Notes: generated from the letters alone by a model not told the origin. A DNA stretch of 64,000 nt from Engraulis encrasicolus (GCF_034702125.1 NC_085869.1:12541407-12605406), one strand, 5' to 3'; positions 42,351 to 55,170 are shown, numbered from the stretch's first letter. Made by a program: numbers and translations.

Positions 42351-45300
42351 TCACAGTCCTGGCAGAGGAATCTCCTCATAGGTGATTTCAACATACGGCG
42401 GCTTCATTGGCAGGTGCCAGTACTGAAAATTGTAATACAAATAGAAGCTTTTCTCCAAGATCAATCTCTCATAGGCCTCAATGATGCTCATGATGGTATC
42501 CACAACCGAATGATGAGGCTGAAACGTACGATAAAAGTTCCTGATGTCCGAAGCCAGGGCTTTCATTGAGGCTTGACCAAAGATGGTATCGTCGTCTCCC
42601 AAGAAGGTAGGCTCTGCACTATACAAGTATATCTTGGTGTAGTTGGTCTGGCTTTTGCTGCTGAATGTGGCACCTAAATCCGACAGCTTTCTAAATACGC
42701 GATGAACAAACTGCGAACAATCATAGGATTCAAACCATTCAGTCCCATTCGCACTTGGGTCAGAACGCACTGTCCAGGTTTCGTAGTAAATCCCAGTTTC
42801 ATTGTCTTCTTGGACCCATCGAGCCATGTCATTAAACTGCCCACCTGATGGTATGAAAGAAATAAAAAGGTGTTACATGACAGCAGAATAGAAACTTCGA
42901 TGCCACTGAAGACCTTTGAAGACCTTCTTCTTTGTATGACCAGCGCATGTAAAGAAATTGACAATAAAACCGACTTGACTTGACCTGAAGCTTGTGGGTG
43001 GAACCAACAATTGGTGTTCAACCTCCTTGACTGCACGATATAGGCCAGTGCAGCATTGTCATAATGGTGCAATGCCCGCTCCAAAGACTTAGGAACTAGG
43101 CTACTGGAAACAGGTTCCATTCATTAATTTAGCACTTTTATGGTATATTTTTACATGTATATTAAATTGGATTAACTAACACCCCCTTGGCAGAACGTTT
43201 CACAATAATAGTATTTAATAATAATAATAATAGTTTAATAATTCTAGGACACTGAGGCGACCAATTTCATGTATTACAGCGAATTATTACACGACACGGA
43301 AATATGTTTTAAAATGTCTTCATGGTCATGGTTAATTAGTACGCAGTATGCATTCATGCCATTTTTAAAATGTTCACACCTGTGATTTCTGCCACTTTCT
43401 CCAACGTTCCGTTCTGTTTCCAGTGGAGGTCATCGATGCCTTCAAAGAAGCATGCAGCACCTTGATTACACCAGGAGGGGGCGTTCATGTCTGGCCTCAG
43501 GTGGGGGAAAGTGCAGTTTCCCAGCTGAAACAGCTCATACCACTCCATGGTGAAGTTGGAGCCAGTCTGCAAACTCTGGAATCCTATTGCATCATGCATG
43601 ATGTGCTGTGGAGCAATGCGGGGATTAAGATTATCCAACAATGCAAAAATTGTTAATTTTGAGAAAGCAAACCAGCTACTCACAATATTTGTCATTCAAA
43701 CTTATTTAAAGAAGCAGTCAACCTTATCCAACAATGCAAAAATTGTTCATTTTAAGAACGCAAACCAGCTACTCACAATATTTGTCATTCAAACTGGTTT
43801 AAAAGAACAGTCCACCTTATTTCATGAAATTGCTTATCAGCCAAAGATGTCTATAACTGGAAAGTTTTATACCTTTTCATGTATAAAAGTGTAACATTCC
43901 TAATCAAAATGAATAGGCCTACTTAGTCATTGATGGTGGTGGTTGAAAGGATAACTTTAGAAAAAAAAAATCGCAAACCAATAAAGTCTTTCTTGAGGTG
44001 CTGGCGGGTAACGGTGGTTGAAAGGATAACAATTGTGAATGGACAGCATATGTTCAGAAAACAAACCACTCAAAATGACGTTTTATCCAATAATTTGTCA
44101 ACATTTTATCAATTACATGTGAATATGGACATGGCCAAAGGAACATGCGTTTAAATTAAGTCTACTTCTCCTTTTACAACCATGTGTGCCTACCACTTCA
44201 TCACACCAATGGTTTATGTATTAACTGCAGTCACCAGATCATGTGCACAGCACATTTTAATAGAATGGCCCAAAAATGATAATAAAAGAAAGGCAATTTC
44301 CCTTGACTATGTGTTAGTCCAGGGGTGGGGAACCTTCTTCATTCGGGGGGGGGGGCACTTCAAATTCATCCTAGGGCCATAAAAGTCCTAAGAGGGCCGT
44401 ACTATTAACACAAACCAGGATTTCCACCTGCACTTTAGGCCTATATTGAAGGCAGACACCTTTAAAACAGACCCCACGTTCTCTAGGTCCCCTGAATATA
44501 ACCTTATTGTATTGCAAATTTTCTAAGATTCCTTTACAAAATATGCCATACTTCATGTGAAGCTGCGTAACATTAAAATTACATCAGGGTCCGGATAAAA
44601 CGGCCTCATGGGCCGCAAACGGCCCTCGAGAGACATAGGTTCCCCACCCCTGTGTTACCATTACTTACAAATTTCCCCAACAGGTCGCCATACTTGAACT
44701 CCCACACAGGGGCCTGGAGTCGGAACACTGAGATGACATCAGAATCTCTCATGTAAGGTATCCGCCCATCACGGTCACCGGTGGGGCAAAAGGGATAGAG
44801 TGCCTCACAAAAGGGATCCACTTCTGGACGCCGATCAAACCGCCTTAGGGGGAAAAAATGTCCAATCATAGAGATACATTTGTTTTAGATGGTACCGATG
44901 TGTGGTATGAGTACAAACAAAAGTGTCCCCCACTTAAAATCAAGCATGGTAGTGGGACTGGGGTTTGTGGCGGCATGAATGGACAACATTGGGAAGTTCA
45001 ACATTGGACATTCCACAAAATTTCACCCCTGGGGATCAATAAAGTTATTCTACTCTAAGCATGCATGTCAACATACTCTGAAGCAGATAATGATCCCTTA
45101 AAGGTGAGGTCTAGTGGTCCTTTTGACATATTTTGAGTTAGCAATACATTGAGGTGATTAAATAAGATGTACACTGACTACTTTTCATTGTCAAAGACAA
45201 ATGTCTTTGATGTTGGCCTGTAAAAAGATACAAACTCATACACTGTAGTTCAGGACCATTTTGTAACTCACTGGAAGCCATGCAAGGACCCGTACTGGAT

Positions 45301-45799
45301 TGATATAGTCTCTGTACTTCAATTAATTGTTTTAGTTAGAATTAAAAGGTGTAGCATTTTTTAGTTAGTTGCACCTGCAAGTGACTTTTGAGGAAGTCTT
45401 AGAACACTGCATTATTTATTCTATTCGTGCACACTTCAAAAGGTAGGTAGAAGAACATGGGCTGCTGAAGTTGACTCACTTCCCGTTTTTAGTCTTGTTT
45501 TATTTTACTTGTTTTACTAGGGTGAAAATTTAAACTTTTGGCATCTAGAGCTGCAATCTGAATGCGTCCTAACGTAAAAGCACATTTTAAAGCGCACTGA
45601 TGGAACCAGAGACTTGTTATGCATCACACAACCATCACGCCAACTAGTCACAAGTTATCTATTTGGTAGCGAATGTCAGTTCAAGCGCAAAAAATCCCTA
45701 CCTGTACGGGACGGGCCATGTTCTTTTCCCATTTGACTCAGTCAGTTGGACATATGCCACAAAAGTGAGAATACAACAATAAACTATTGCGTGTTTCAT
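42351..45799 (-). CDS. cln5: CLN5, lysosomal bis(monoacylglycero)phosphate synthase, complete, 4 exons
   Basis: Soluble lysosomal glycoprotein, reported as the BMP synthase and mutated in human neuronal ceroid lipofuscinosis. Exons in transcript order: 45799-45702, 44843-44669, 43605-43380, 42844-42351; total 993 nt, 330 aa. The start is chosen because the first exon encodes a signal peptide ([18 protein letters not shown]) and ends WPVPYR, the conserved start of the mature protein. Conserved blocks: [59 protein letters not shown]. The catalytic pair of the PPPDE-like fold is present: His95 in IMHDAIGF and Cys209 in SYDCSQFV, spaced 114 residues as in human (His166/Cys280). At least six N-glycosylation sequons are visible. 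The exon 1 of this gene faces UCHL3. Confidence 0.96.
43631..43812. repeat. Tandem duplication of about 93 bp in CLN5 intron 2
   Basis: The segment with ttatccaacaatgcaaaaat and gcaaaccagctactcacaat occurs twice (43631-43723 and about 43726-43812), just upstream of CLN5 exon 3 on the transcript. Confidence 0.85.
44320..44652. mobile_element. hAT-like (Charlie-type ends) MITE in CLN5 intron 2
   Basis: Starts caggggtggggaacc and ends ggttccccacccctg, inverted. Flanks tgttagtc and tgttacca match only in the first five bases. The right end lies 16 bases from the CLN5 exon 2 boundary. Confidence 0.75.
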
Positions 45800-46253
45800 A
45801 TCAAATAAGAATTTGGACTGACTGAGACAAGTTCTCTACCCTTCCTTATCGAGCCACCAAAACCAGAACGTCACGGCAGTCACGAGAAAATCGTAAACAA
45901 GCATGTGAACGAGCAGTCCTGATGAACGGTCGGTGCCTATCTGTATTGATAACTGAATATCCACGGTCTATTTTAGTATCCACCTTCCTAAAACATGAAC
46001 TAAAATACTGGTATGATTCCGCTGTGTGCGTTAAGTCCCAATCCAGTTTGAGTTCTTGCGACAAACTAAGAACACGGTAGTAGTGGCAGCTTTTATTTTG
46101 ACGACAGATTTCGCACCTTAGGTTGTCGGAAGTACTTGCCATCAGTTTGGCTAGCTTCACGCCGCTATATTTCTGTTGTTACTGTCTGTCGGCGTGCTAC
46201 TGCTAGCAACATATGGGCACAGGAGAAAGTGAAGTCATTTTTGTTTCATGAAA
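45800..46253. promoter_or_regulatory. Shared bidirectional promoter region of CLN5 and UCHL3
   Basis: Only 454 bp separate the divergent start codons of CLN5 (minus) and UCHL3 (plus). Both transcription starts must lie here or in unseen upstream exons. The block is richer in CG dinucleotides than its flanks and has no clear TATA box. Both genes are broadly expressed in vertebrates, which fits a housekeeping bidirectional promoter. The open frame on the minus strand at 45846-46160 ends before the CLN5 start and has no recognisable protein, so it is not called as a gene. Confidence 0.6.
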
Positions 46254-49200
46254 ATGGATGGTCAACGTTGGTTACCACTGGAGGCGAATCCTGATGTAGG
46301 GACCTCTTTGTTATTTACTCATCAAATTTTAATTTTCACAGTTGAGTTCGTGCCCTAAAACATCCTTGTAAAGGGTGGTCCCAAGTGTAGTTAGACATTG
46401 ATTCGATTTTTGATATGATGGGTAACTATCTGCAGCGTTGTGACAGTTCAGTTTGATCATTGACGCTAATCAGCTTGTTTTATCACTTTCAGGTGATGAA
46501 CCAGGTAAAATAACCCATCTGGTGTTGGTAAGACGCACGTACAGAATTGACAAATGGGCAATGCTTTGGTTTACTGAACGTTATCTCGATATCATTGCTC
46601 GGTCTTTCTCCTTCATCACAATGCAAATCACGCTATCATTGCTAACAGCCATTAGCCCCTTCCAGTAACGAAAGTTAACATATTGTTTTGTTGGTCACAC
46701 TTATGTGGCAGTGTGGCATGAATTTCATCAGAAATTTACGCTGGACCATAATGTTTAGTCATGGAATTGATAGTGCCATAGCTGTTAGTTAGCTGTGGAA
46801 CATGATTCCTCAGGGAGCTGTCAGGTTCCTTGATGCACAGTCATCCATCCCATGTGATTTTGTTTCCAATTAGAAGTATAACGAATACTATCTGTCAGAC
46901 ATGATTTCTACCTAATATGTAGTTATAGCTACGAGTTAAGGTGATGGGATGAGTGCTGCTAGGACCGAATTACTATTTTTTTTGCTTCGTTTTCAAGTTT
47001 CTTCGGCAGTTGGGTTTGCTACCAACATGGCAGTTTGGGGATGTCTATGGGTTGGACCCAGAACTTCTCTGCATGGTCCCGAAACCAGTCTGCGCTGTGC
47101 TGCTTCTGTTTCCTGTCACAGAAAAGGTAATGTTGCCTACTGATGGCCGTGGAAAAAATATGGCATACAAACTGTAGCCTACACCTGCCTTTTCAAGAAA
47201 ACGGTACTGTTTAATGTTATGCAGACATATCACTGACCTAGCTTCAATTGAGGACAAAATGATTACCCCCCCCCCCCCTTTAGAAAATTACACAACTCTT
47301 GTTTTCTCCATTTAACAACTAAGCTAAATGTCTATGAACAACACGTTTTTGTTACTCTGGAAAATACACTATGAAAGCAATCACTATGAAGGCAATAAAT
47401 CACTATGAAGGCACTATTAAATTGATATGGGTAGATATAAACTTTATTTATCTCCTAGGGGAAATGTATGTTCCAGGTTGCTCTGTAGGCCTATTAGACC
47501 TAGATCAAATTATAATTAATTCACACTACACAGAGAAGTCCAATGTCTTTGGGACAAATTATTTTACCATCCGTCAGTTCTGCATTTCAATGCCCTCAGC
47601 CTCCAGCGTCAGATTCTGTATCTGCAGCCACAAGACTATTATGCAAAAAAAGTGCATCCATACCCCACTTTGTACTCTAATCTTGAGGTTCATCTAAACT
47701 ATATAAGACTGCAGGTGGTTTCCTGTGTGGAGAGATTGACTAGGTGGATTGTATACAGAGCAGTGATAGTGATTTTTTTGTTTTGTTAACAAAAATGATC
47801 AACCTTTTGTTTTGTTATTTTCATGTTTTTTACCTTCTTTTTTTTACAAAAAAGTATTCAGTCTTGTGTTATGAAGTCCTGAGATCAACACACATGTATG
47901 CCTTTTATTTTTGTCTGTACAGTACGAGTCTTTCAGACTGGACGAGGAGAAGAAAATTCTATCTGAGGGCCAGCAAGTCTCCCCAGATGTTTACTTCATG
48001 CGACAGACTATTGGTAATGCTTGTGGGACAATTGGATTGATCCATGCTGTGGCAAACAACCAGGAACGTCTAGAATTTGGTAAGTGTGAAAAAAAGTGAA
48101 AGCCCAACTGGGAAACTCCAACTCCCATTGTCATTGTGACACAGCACTCCACAGCACACAAGTGAACACTGCACACTACTTTATTGTGTTTATGCCTCAC
48201 CCGTGCAAGGGGGCAGCCCCCAATGGCGCACCAAGGGAGCAGTGCGGCAGGAAGGTACCATGCTCAGGGTACCTCAGTCATGGAGCAGGATGGGGGATAG
48301 CACTGGTAAATTACTACCCCCCACGAACCTGGCGGGTCGGTAGTCGAACCGGCAACCTTTGGGATACAAGTCTGACGCTCTAACCGCTTACCCATGACTG
48401 CCCTGTGGGTGTGTGGGTACGGCTGGGATGGCCATTATGGCAAACATGTTATAATTTTTATACCCCTATCGAATGATTTCTTTTTCTTTCCTCATAGAAT
48501 TTAGTTGTTAGCAATCAGTCTTCTTGAAGGTTGAAATAAGTTCCTCAAATGAGAAGCTTACAAGTGACTAACAACAGGGAACACAATCAACATCAAAAAA
48601 AACATGTGGGAGGAACTATAGTCTAGTCATGAACCCAGAGATGTTGGGTACTCTAAAGCAGTGTTTCTCAACCAGGGTGCCGTGGCAACGTGACTGATGG
48701 TATATGAAATTGACCTAAATAAATAAATAAATAATGTAATATAATACATATTTCTCAAAATTAATAATGTAATGCTTAGTCAGTGGAATCATTCATCTAG
48801 GCCCTACCATTTCTGCACAATAAAGTAAATTTAGGTCACCCCAGTATGGATTTCACATAGCCTGTCTGAGATAAAGCTGCAACTTTGAACGTCTCCAAAT
48901 GTGTTAGTTTTCTAAGCACATGGTATCGCATGTAATGCCATGTTAGTGCTTGTTGGTTTTATTTGGGGTGCCTTGAGATTTTGTATGAATTGAAAGGGTG
49001 CCTCGCCTAAAAAAAGGTTGAGAAACGCTGCTCTAAAGTTTTATTGCAAATGTAACTCATTTTCAACTTTTATGAGTGGGATGTGTTTTCGCCACAGTCT
49101 CAAGAATCAGTAATACATGTATTGTTAATGGTCAAACCTCCAAAATCAGCAAGGGATGAAATACTTATTATCAACACTGTACTTGCTCACTGCATGATGA

Positions 49201-49939
49201 TTTATGGCCATGTTGGTGAAATACAAGCAGGCTTGTACAAGTACAGTTATGCTGAACAGTTGTGAAAAATTGTGCGTAAAATTCTACAGCTTAAGATGAG
49301 CCTCCTAACATTTGATTTGACCTTCATAGCATTGATTGCATAGTTAACAGTCCTACAACTTTCAACTACTAGTACTAGCACTGTTAACATAGTTTCAATG
49401 CTTTTGTATATTGCAGGGCTCCATGAAAAGGGAACGCTATTGCTGTAAACAGTCTTGCAGGCGAAATTGATGCTATTAAAGGCGACAAATGCCTGACAAA
49501 AATGTTTGATTTGAAATGTCTGTACAGCCTACATAGTTTATTCACAAATTGTCTGTGTGTGACATGTTTTCCCTAGAATCAGACTCACCTCTGAAGAAAT
49601 TCTTACTTCAGTCATCCAAGTTGAACCCAAATGAAAAAGCAGTTTTCTTGGAGAAAGATGAGGTATTGGTGATTCAAAATGCTTAATACCACATGTTTAT
49701 TAAAACCTCATATTTATTAATACCACATTTATTTATTTAAAATTCAAGCAGTAACATTTTTTGTGTCCTTTTTGTATTTACAGAGCATTCGTGTAACTCA
49801 CGAGTCAAGTGCCCAGGAAGGACAGACAGAGGTAAGATCAGCATGTACCTGAATGCAACTCTTACACATTCAAGTGATTCTTCAACCTCCCTATATGGAT
49901 AGGGTTCAAATGAATATAGGAATGTGTGAAACAAATTCC

Positions 49940-50020
<81 letters not shown>

Positions 50021-51843
50021 GAGAGAAATGCAATGTGTTGTCAACAAGCCATTTATTAGGTTAATCCATCTTAATCTAAAAACAGATGAAATAAACAAGC
50101 AGAAACACAATGACTCAAAATCGATCAAAGTTGGTGCAACATTTCTCTATCATGCTAAATAAAAGCCATGGTCCTGTAGTGACGCCCACACACAGCTCAG
50201 ACTTGACCATCTGATGGGCGTCCAAAGTGAATGTCCGCACTGAAAGTGAAACCATGTGATTTGGACCCACAGAAAGAATTGCAGTGGAAGAATTAACCAG
50301 AATCCCTCATTAACTAGTCTGTCAGCCGAGTGAGTCAACACAATAAAACTCAATCTTAAAAGAAGAGTAGGTTATGTATTTTCTATTAGCTCACTGCCAG
50401 AGTTATGCTGCCCATTCATATATGTGATCTTCTCCCTGAGGATGTTCCACCACCATCAATTTCCAAGTACCAGTATTCATAATGACTTTCACTTTTCATA
50501 CATACAAACGTGGATCTTCTCTGTGTGTATTTCCAGTAATAGACATACTGTACTTTAGTCAACCCAGTAAATATTAGTTTATTACTTAGTTAATATTTAT
50601 GAAGATCAAATAGGGAACGGGCAGCATAGTTGCAATGCCTGCTCTGGCCACAATTTTACATGCGCTACCTTTTAATTATTACCTCCGCCAAGCAGGTTAT
50701 GTTTTCGGTCGAGTTGGTTTGTCTGTTTGTTTGTCTGTCTGTCTGTCTGTCTGTCAGTAGGATAACTCAAAAACTAATCAACGGATTTGGACGAAACTTT
50801 GTGGAGTTGTTGGTACTGAAGGAACAAGTGATTAAATTCTGTTGGTGATCCGGATCACAAACCGGAACCAGGACATTTGAAAAGATTATTCACTATTGCT
50901 GGCCTTTAAATATAGGCACCCCTAGTGACCGCAAATTGAATTGCGGGCAGGGCAAATGTTCTTGATATTCCATTTTCTAACTCCACAAAAAGAAGGCAGA
51001 AAGACTTATAGTAATAATAAAAAAAATAGGATGTAACATTGTGCATTTGACTATCAAACAGCTTCCTTGGTGGAGGTCTGCACTCTGAGTGCATTCTAGT
51101 TTTGTTATCAAATACACTTTATATATGATGATCATGATCAATAACTAGAGCAGTTCTTTTTGCATTTTTTGCCTTTTTCTTGTTTGATCTGTGATATTTT
51201 TCAGGCTCCAAGTGCAGATGAGAAAGTGGACTTACATTTTATAGCCTTCGTAAATGTTGGAGGACATCTATATGAACTGGGTGAGTGTGTGTGTATGTAC
51301 ACATCCATATTCAAATGTGAAAATATAGTAAATTACATCATAGTTGTATTAATCATGTGAAAACATTATTTTGCATCTTTTTTTGGTAGATGGACGTAAG
51401 CCTTTCCCAATAGTCCATGGTAAAACCACAGAAGACAGCTTTCTGGAGGTAAGGACACTTCATTTAAACAAGATTGAATGTATTATTTACAGTGGTGTGA
51501 TTTTGTGGCAAGTTAAAAGGACTGGGAAGTTCATTTTTTTATATGCGAAAGTTCTAAGATCCCTGCACAGCTTCTAGGTGCTGGTAAACGTAGTATTAAC
51601 GGAGCTGGTAAACAGAGTATTCAATACTTAAAAAGGAACACAGGAACAAGTTCGCTCTGAATAAAAGAGCCAAAAGTCCAACAAGTGAATGGTAAACTGT
51701 TTTTGTTTTGTGCGTTGTTTACTGGTTGTTTTTTATATGTTTTCTGCTTTGTTTACTAGGATGCCACAGAAGTCTGTAAACAGTTCATGGCCCGGGATCC
51801 CCAGGAGCTTCGTTTCACAGTTGTGGCTCTCTCCAAAGCATAA
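46254..51843 (+). CDS. uchl3: UCHL3, ubiquitin carboxyl-terminal hydrolase isozyme L3, complete, 9 exons
   Basis: Cysteine protease of peptidase family C12 that removes small adducts from the C-terminus of ubiquitin and NEDD8 in the cytosol. Exons: 46254-46295, 46493-46504, 46998-47126, 47923-48079, 49577-49662, 49784-49831, 51205-51280, 51390-51448, 51760-51843; 693 nt, 230 aa, exactly the human length. The catalytic set falls at the human positions: Gln89, Cys95 ([15 protein letters not shown]), His169 (VDLHF) and Asp184 (YELDGRKPFP). The start gives [14 protein letters not shown]; an in-frame ATG six bases upstream (46248) would add two residues. Exon 2 is a 12-nt microexon (VMNQ). A SINE begins about ten bases after the exon 4 donor. 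Confidence 0.97.
48087..48402 (-). mobile_element. tRNA-derived SINE (long family) in UCHL3 intron 4
   Basis: Inverted copy of the family: starts with the reverse of the tail (gtgaaagcccaactggga) and ends with the reverse of the head (taaccgcttacccatgactg). It begins fewer than ten bases after the UCHL3 exon 4 donor. Confidence 0.85.
48659..49030. mobile_element. hAT MITE with 8-bp target duplication
   Basis: Starts cagtgtttctcaacc and ends ggttgagaaacgctg; ctctaaag stands on both sides (48651-48658 and 49031-49038). In UCHL3 intron 4. Same family as 30762-31170. Confidence 0.9.
49942..50017. repeat. (AC)n microsatellite
   Basis: About 76 bases of AC repeat in UCHL3 intron 6. Confidence 0.97.
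50680..51098. mobile_element. DNA element with acctccgccaag ends
   Basis: Starts ttacctccgccaagcagg and ends ccttggtggaggt, inverted; includes a (tctg)n stretch and aactcaaaaactaatcaacg, blocks widely repeated in fish genomes. In UCHL3 intron 6. Confidence 0.7.
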
Positions 51844-52358
51844 GCTGTACAGCTGAATGTCTAAAACTCAGGAGAGAAGGCATAACAAGGCTGCCTTTCA
51901 TTCCAATGTGTGCATTCTGAAAAGAGATGTAACTGTGTGAATAATAATCACATGAATGAGTTTGTTAATGATAAATCAATCATAAAAAGATGCTGTGGGA
52001 CAGACAGACGTATTGCTACTGTGGCTAATGGCAGTCTTGACACTTGAGAAGTGGATCTGCCTACGTTTTCATTACTTGTTCGGGTAATGTGAATGTCATT
52101 TGATGGTGAACTGCTGTGTTCTGAAACCTGTTCCTCTCCAGTTAGCACTCGGTTATGGTGCAAGATCATAAAATCGTACTTTTTTCTGAACATGTAACCG
52201 TGACTGAACTAATCTTTTTTTTTTTTACTTAGCATGACATTAATGCTTTAGGAATGAAACAACTGTATGATACAAAATTGTCATCTTTATTACCACTCTC
52301 TTCCCATTTGCGCAACTTTGTAATGGCACACAGTGATTAAGTACTGCCTCTCAACAGA

Positions 52359-52364
52359 AATAAA
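52359..52364 (+). terminator. uchl3: UCHL3 polyadenylation signal
   Basis: Canonical AATAAA about 515 bases after the UCHL3 stop, followed by a short T/GT-containing stretch. It is the first convincing signal downstream and would give a 3' UTR of about 0.55 kb. Confidence 0.6.
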
Positions 52365-52569
52365 CAGTTCAGAACAAAAAGCCATGGTGTGTCACTCATT
52401 TCACGCTTGAGGTTAATGCTATGTCACAAATAATGCCGTAGCTCAAAACTTTATTGGAATAACTTTCATAATGCACTTCGTAACATTTCCTTTCCTTTCT
52501 CCATACTTGGCATAGCAGAGTAGTAACAATATGTTATGGAGGCAGCAATGGTGAGGGAGGTGGTCTTAA

Positions 52570-52902
52570 AGTGATACTGTCCCATTTTTGGAAATAAGCT
52601 TATTTTACACCTCCCCTTGAGTTAAATAATAGGGTTTTACCGTCCTCCTGTACTTTCAACCATTCTCGGGGTATGGCAGTGCAAATTTTACCTCCATGCT
52701 AGCAGTTAACATTGAGTCCTATGAGACCAGCTCGCGGCTAACTGGTCTCATAGGACTCAATGTTAACTGTTAGCTTGGAGGTAAAATTTGCACTGTCATA
52801 ACTAGAAAACTGTTGAAAGTACAGGAGAAAGGTAAAACCCTATTATTTAACTGAAGGGAAGATGTAAAATAAGCTTATTTCCAAAAATGGGACGGTATCA
52901 CT
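52570..52902. mobile_element. Fold-back MITE with TTAA target duplication
   Basis: Ends agtgatactgtcccatt and aatgggacggtatcact, each flanked by TTAA (52566-52569 and 52903-52906). The arms pair over most of the 333 bp. TTAA targeting fits piggyBac-like elements. Just downstream of UCHL3. Confidence 0.85.
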
Positions 52903-52913
52903 TTAAGGGCTGC

Positions 52914-53075
52914 ATGTTCGAATCCCACCTATACCTCTCCCTACGCCGCCATCCATGTCTGAAGTGCCCTTGAACAAGGCACCTTACCCCACATTGCTCC
53001 AGAGACCGCAACCAATACCCTGTAAATAACTAAGTCGCTCTGGATAAAAGCGTCGGCTAAGTGTTATGTAATATG
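52914..53075 (+). mobile_element. V-SINE/L2-type 3' tail fragment
   Basis: Contains gaagtgcccttgaacaaggc, gcaaccaataccctgtaaat and cgctctggataaaagcgtcg, the hallmark tail of this fish retroposon group. Confidence 0.75.
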
Positions 53076-54140
53076 TAACTGTTGGGCATTATGGAAAATG
53101 AGGACTTTGGAACAGTGTGGTTATACATCCTATCATAAACCATTCCATAATTCCACCATGAATGATATATTGGTAAAATACAGTGCGATCATCTGGTGCA
53201 TTTGCTTGCCATCTACCTGTCAGTGTGACAATGTAAACAAACGTTGCTGTGGGATTTTTTTTAGTGCTCTGGTAACAGTGTGCAGGGAAATCAAAAAATT
53301 ACAGCTCACTATTAGTTTAGTTGATATAGGTTATTTACTCAAAGATAGAACCACCAATTCATATATCCTGGGCAATTTTAGGTTACAAAAAATTAGTGAG
53401 ACATGCAGGAAATAATATGAAACTAGTATTGGCAATGAAAATGCTTGTCAACAAAATATATAGTCAACGTTGTCGACTTAACATTGCAGCCCTAGTGTTA
53501 TGTCCCAGATTAGGCAGAGTAAATAAAGGTAACTGATGGATATGGATGATGAACCTTTACATTTAAATGTACAATTTACATTTAAGATTAACAAGTGTGA
53601 TTATTGTTCATGAAGTAAGATTGGATTGTTAATGATCAATGAACAATTTGCATGCAGGACATTTTCTTAACATTTTCATCATTATATACATTTTACACAC
53701 TGGACCATTAAAATGCCTTTCATGACGCAAAGGTTGACTTTCCCATTGAACTTAAAACCTTAATTTCTGTTCTGCACAGTTCAGTAGGATAAGAAGTACA
53801 AACGGTGAATAAAATGTGGACCACGTTTACCACGCTGCAAAGTTTATGGTAAAATGGAAACCTCCTGTCCTGCAGTTGCCTGATTGCCATAGACCTCACC
53901 GAATGCGCTGCTTCACCGCTAGGGCGGCGCCCGGGTAGTCCTGCAGTGCGCTACTGTAGATCCATTGCTCTCCTCTAGGGGGCAGCAGTGCAACTCACAA
54001 TAACTACCAATTTGGATTGCAAAGTAATCACGGCATGCATGAAGCTGTGATGAAGCTAATTTATTATTTTTCCCTTAATAGGTCCATCATTTGAATCAGA
54101 CAAACAGTATATGTTTGGCCTAACACTAGCAGGGCAGTCG

Positions 54141-54460
54141 GGCAGTCATGGGTGAGCGGTTAGGGCGTCAGACTTGCATCCCAGAGGTTGCCGGTTCGAC
54201 TCCCGACCCGCCAGGTTGGTGGGGGGAGTAATCAACCAGTGCTCTCTCCCATCCTCCTCCATGACTGAGGTACCCTGAGCATGGTACCGTCCCACCGCAC
54301 TGCTCCCCATGGGGCGCCACTGAGGGCTGCCCCCTTGCACGGGTGAGGCATAAATTCAATTTCGTTGTGTGCAGTGTGCAGTGTTCACTTGTGTGCTGTG
54401 GAGTGCTGTGTCACAATGACAATGGGAGTTGGAGTTTCCCAATGGGCTTTCACTTTCACT
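54141..54460 (+). mobile_element. tRNA-derived SINE (long family), full-length reference copy
   Basis: Head ggcagtcatgggtgagcggt with B box ggttcgactcc, body through ccatgactgaggtaccctga and tail ending tttcactttcact. Five copies in the window (38762, 39275, 48087, 54141, 62151) suggest recent activity. Not a functional tRNA gene. Confidence 0.88.
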
Positions 54461-54880
54461 ATTTAAAAGCATTGTATATAAAAAAAAAGATAACACACAA
54501 AAATCCAACCTTAATCTAAGATTTCACACACCCATACAAACCCCGCATTTGCTACTCTAACATTCGTGCAATTTGCCGTTTTGTTACATTGCCTAAATGG
54601 ACATGTGCGTCTTTGAGTCCAGGCCTCTGAGGTATGAAACTGGGGCTCTGAAAGCTGCATCCATATTTAATGTACTGATGGAGGCCACCAACACACATAC
54701 AGTAGTACACACACACACCGAAAACTTCGTATTAACCAAGCCACATTCTCTTCTGCTAATTTTGAACACAAGTTGTCCTGTAAATGTACATGTATGTTTT
54801 CATAATTTAGTTTGATTCATATCTTCACCTATAAGTTAAGTCAATAAACATTACTATAGTTTGCAGTTTATATAATACAT

Positions 54881-54886
54881 TTTATT
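54881..54886 (-). terminator. vwa8: Possible VWA8 polyadenylation signal
   Basis: AATAAA on the minus strand about 340 bases after the VWA8 stop, downstream of a fold-back repeat (54988-55170) that would form part of the 3' UTR. Assigned by position only. Confidence 0.45.
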
Positions 54887-54987
54887 CAACTATGTTACAC
54901 ATTAGGTACTAATATACACTTCCGTATATGATGAATGCCATTTACAGAAATCAAACATTAGAATGGATGGAGATAAAGATTAAAACA

Positions 54988-55170
54988 GCGAATGCCCTTT
55001 TCCACTGGCGGTTTTCTGGTAGGCCTACAGCTCAACACAACGCGACTCGGATGCCACTTTTTGCTTTTCGAATAGGCACGACACAGCTCAATCGTAAAGC
55101 AAGAAGTGGCGGCCGAGTCGTGCTGTGTCAAGCTGTAGGCCTACCAGAAAACCGTCAGTGGAAAAGAGGC
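54988..55170. mobile_element. Fold-back MITE in the VWA8 3' UTR region
   Basis: Arms tgcccttttccactggcgg and ccgtcagtggaaaagaggca, with inner pairing gttttctggtaggcctacag to its complement. Lies between the VWA8 stop and its probable poly(A) signal. Confidence 0.8.

Noticed and set aside
42674..43120. 148-codon minus-strand frame overlapping the last CLN5 exon
   Set aside because: Wrong frame for CLN5 and mostly intron; the CLN5 frame is supported by conserved sequence and a clean acceptor at 42845.
45846..46160. 104-codon minus-strand frame between CLN5 and UCHL3
   Set aside because: No family resemblance, overlaps the promoter region, and ends before the CLN5 start; at most part of an untranslated leader.
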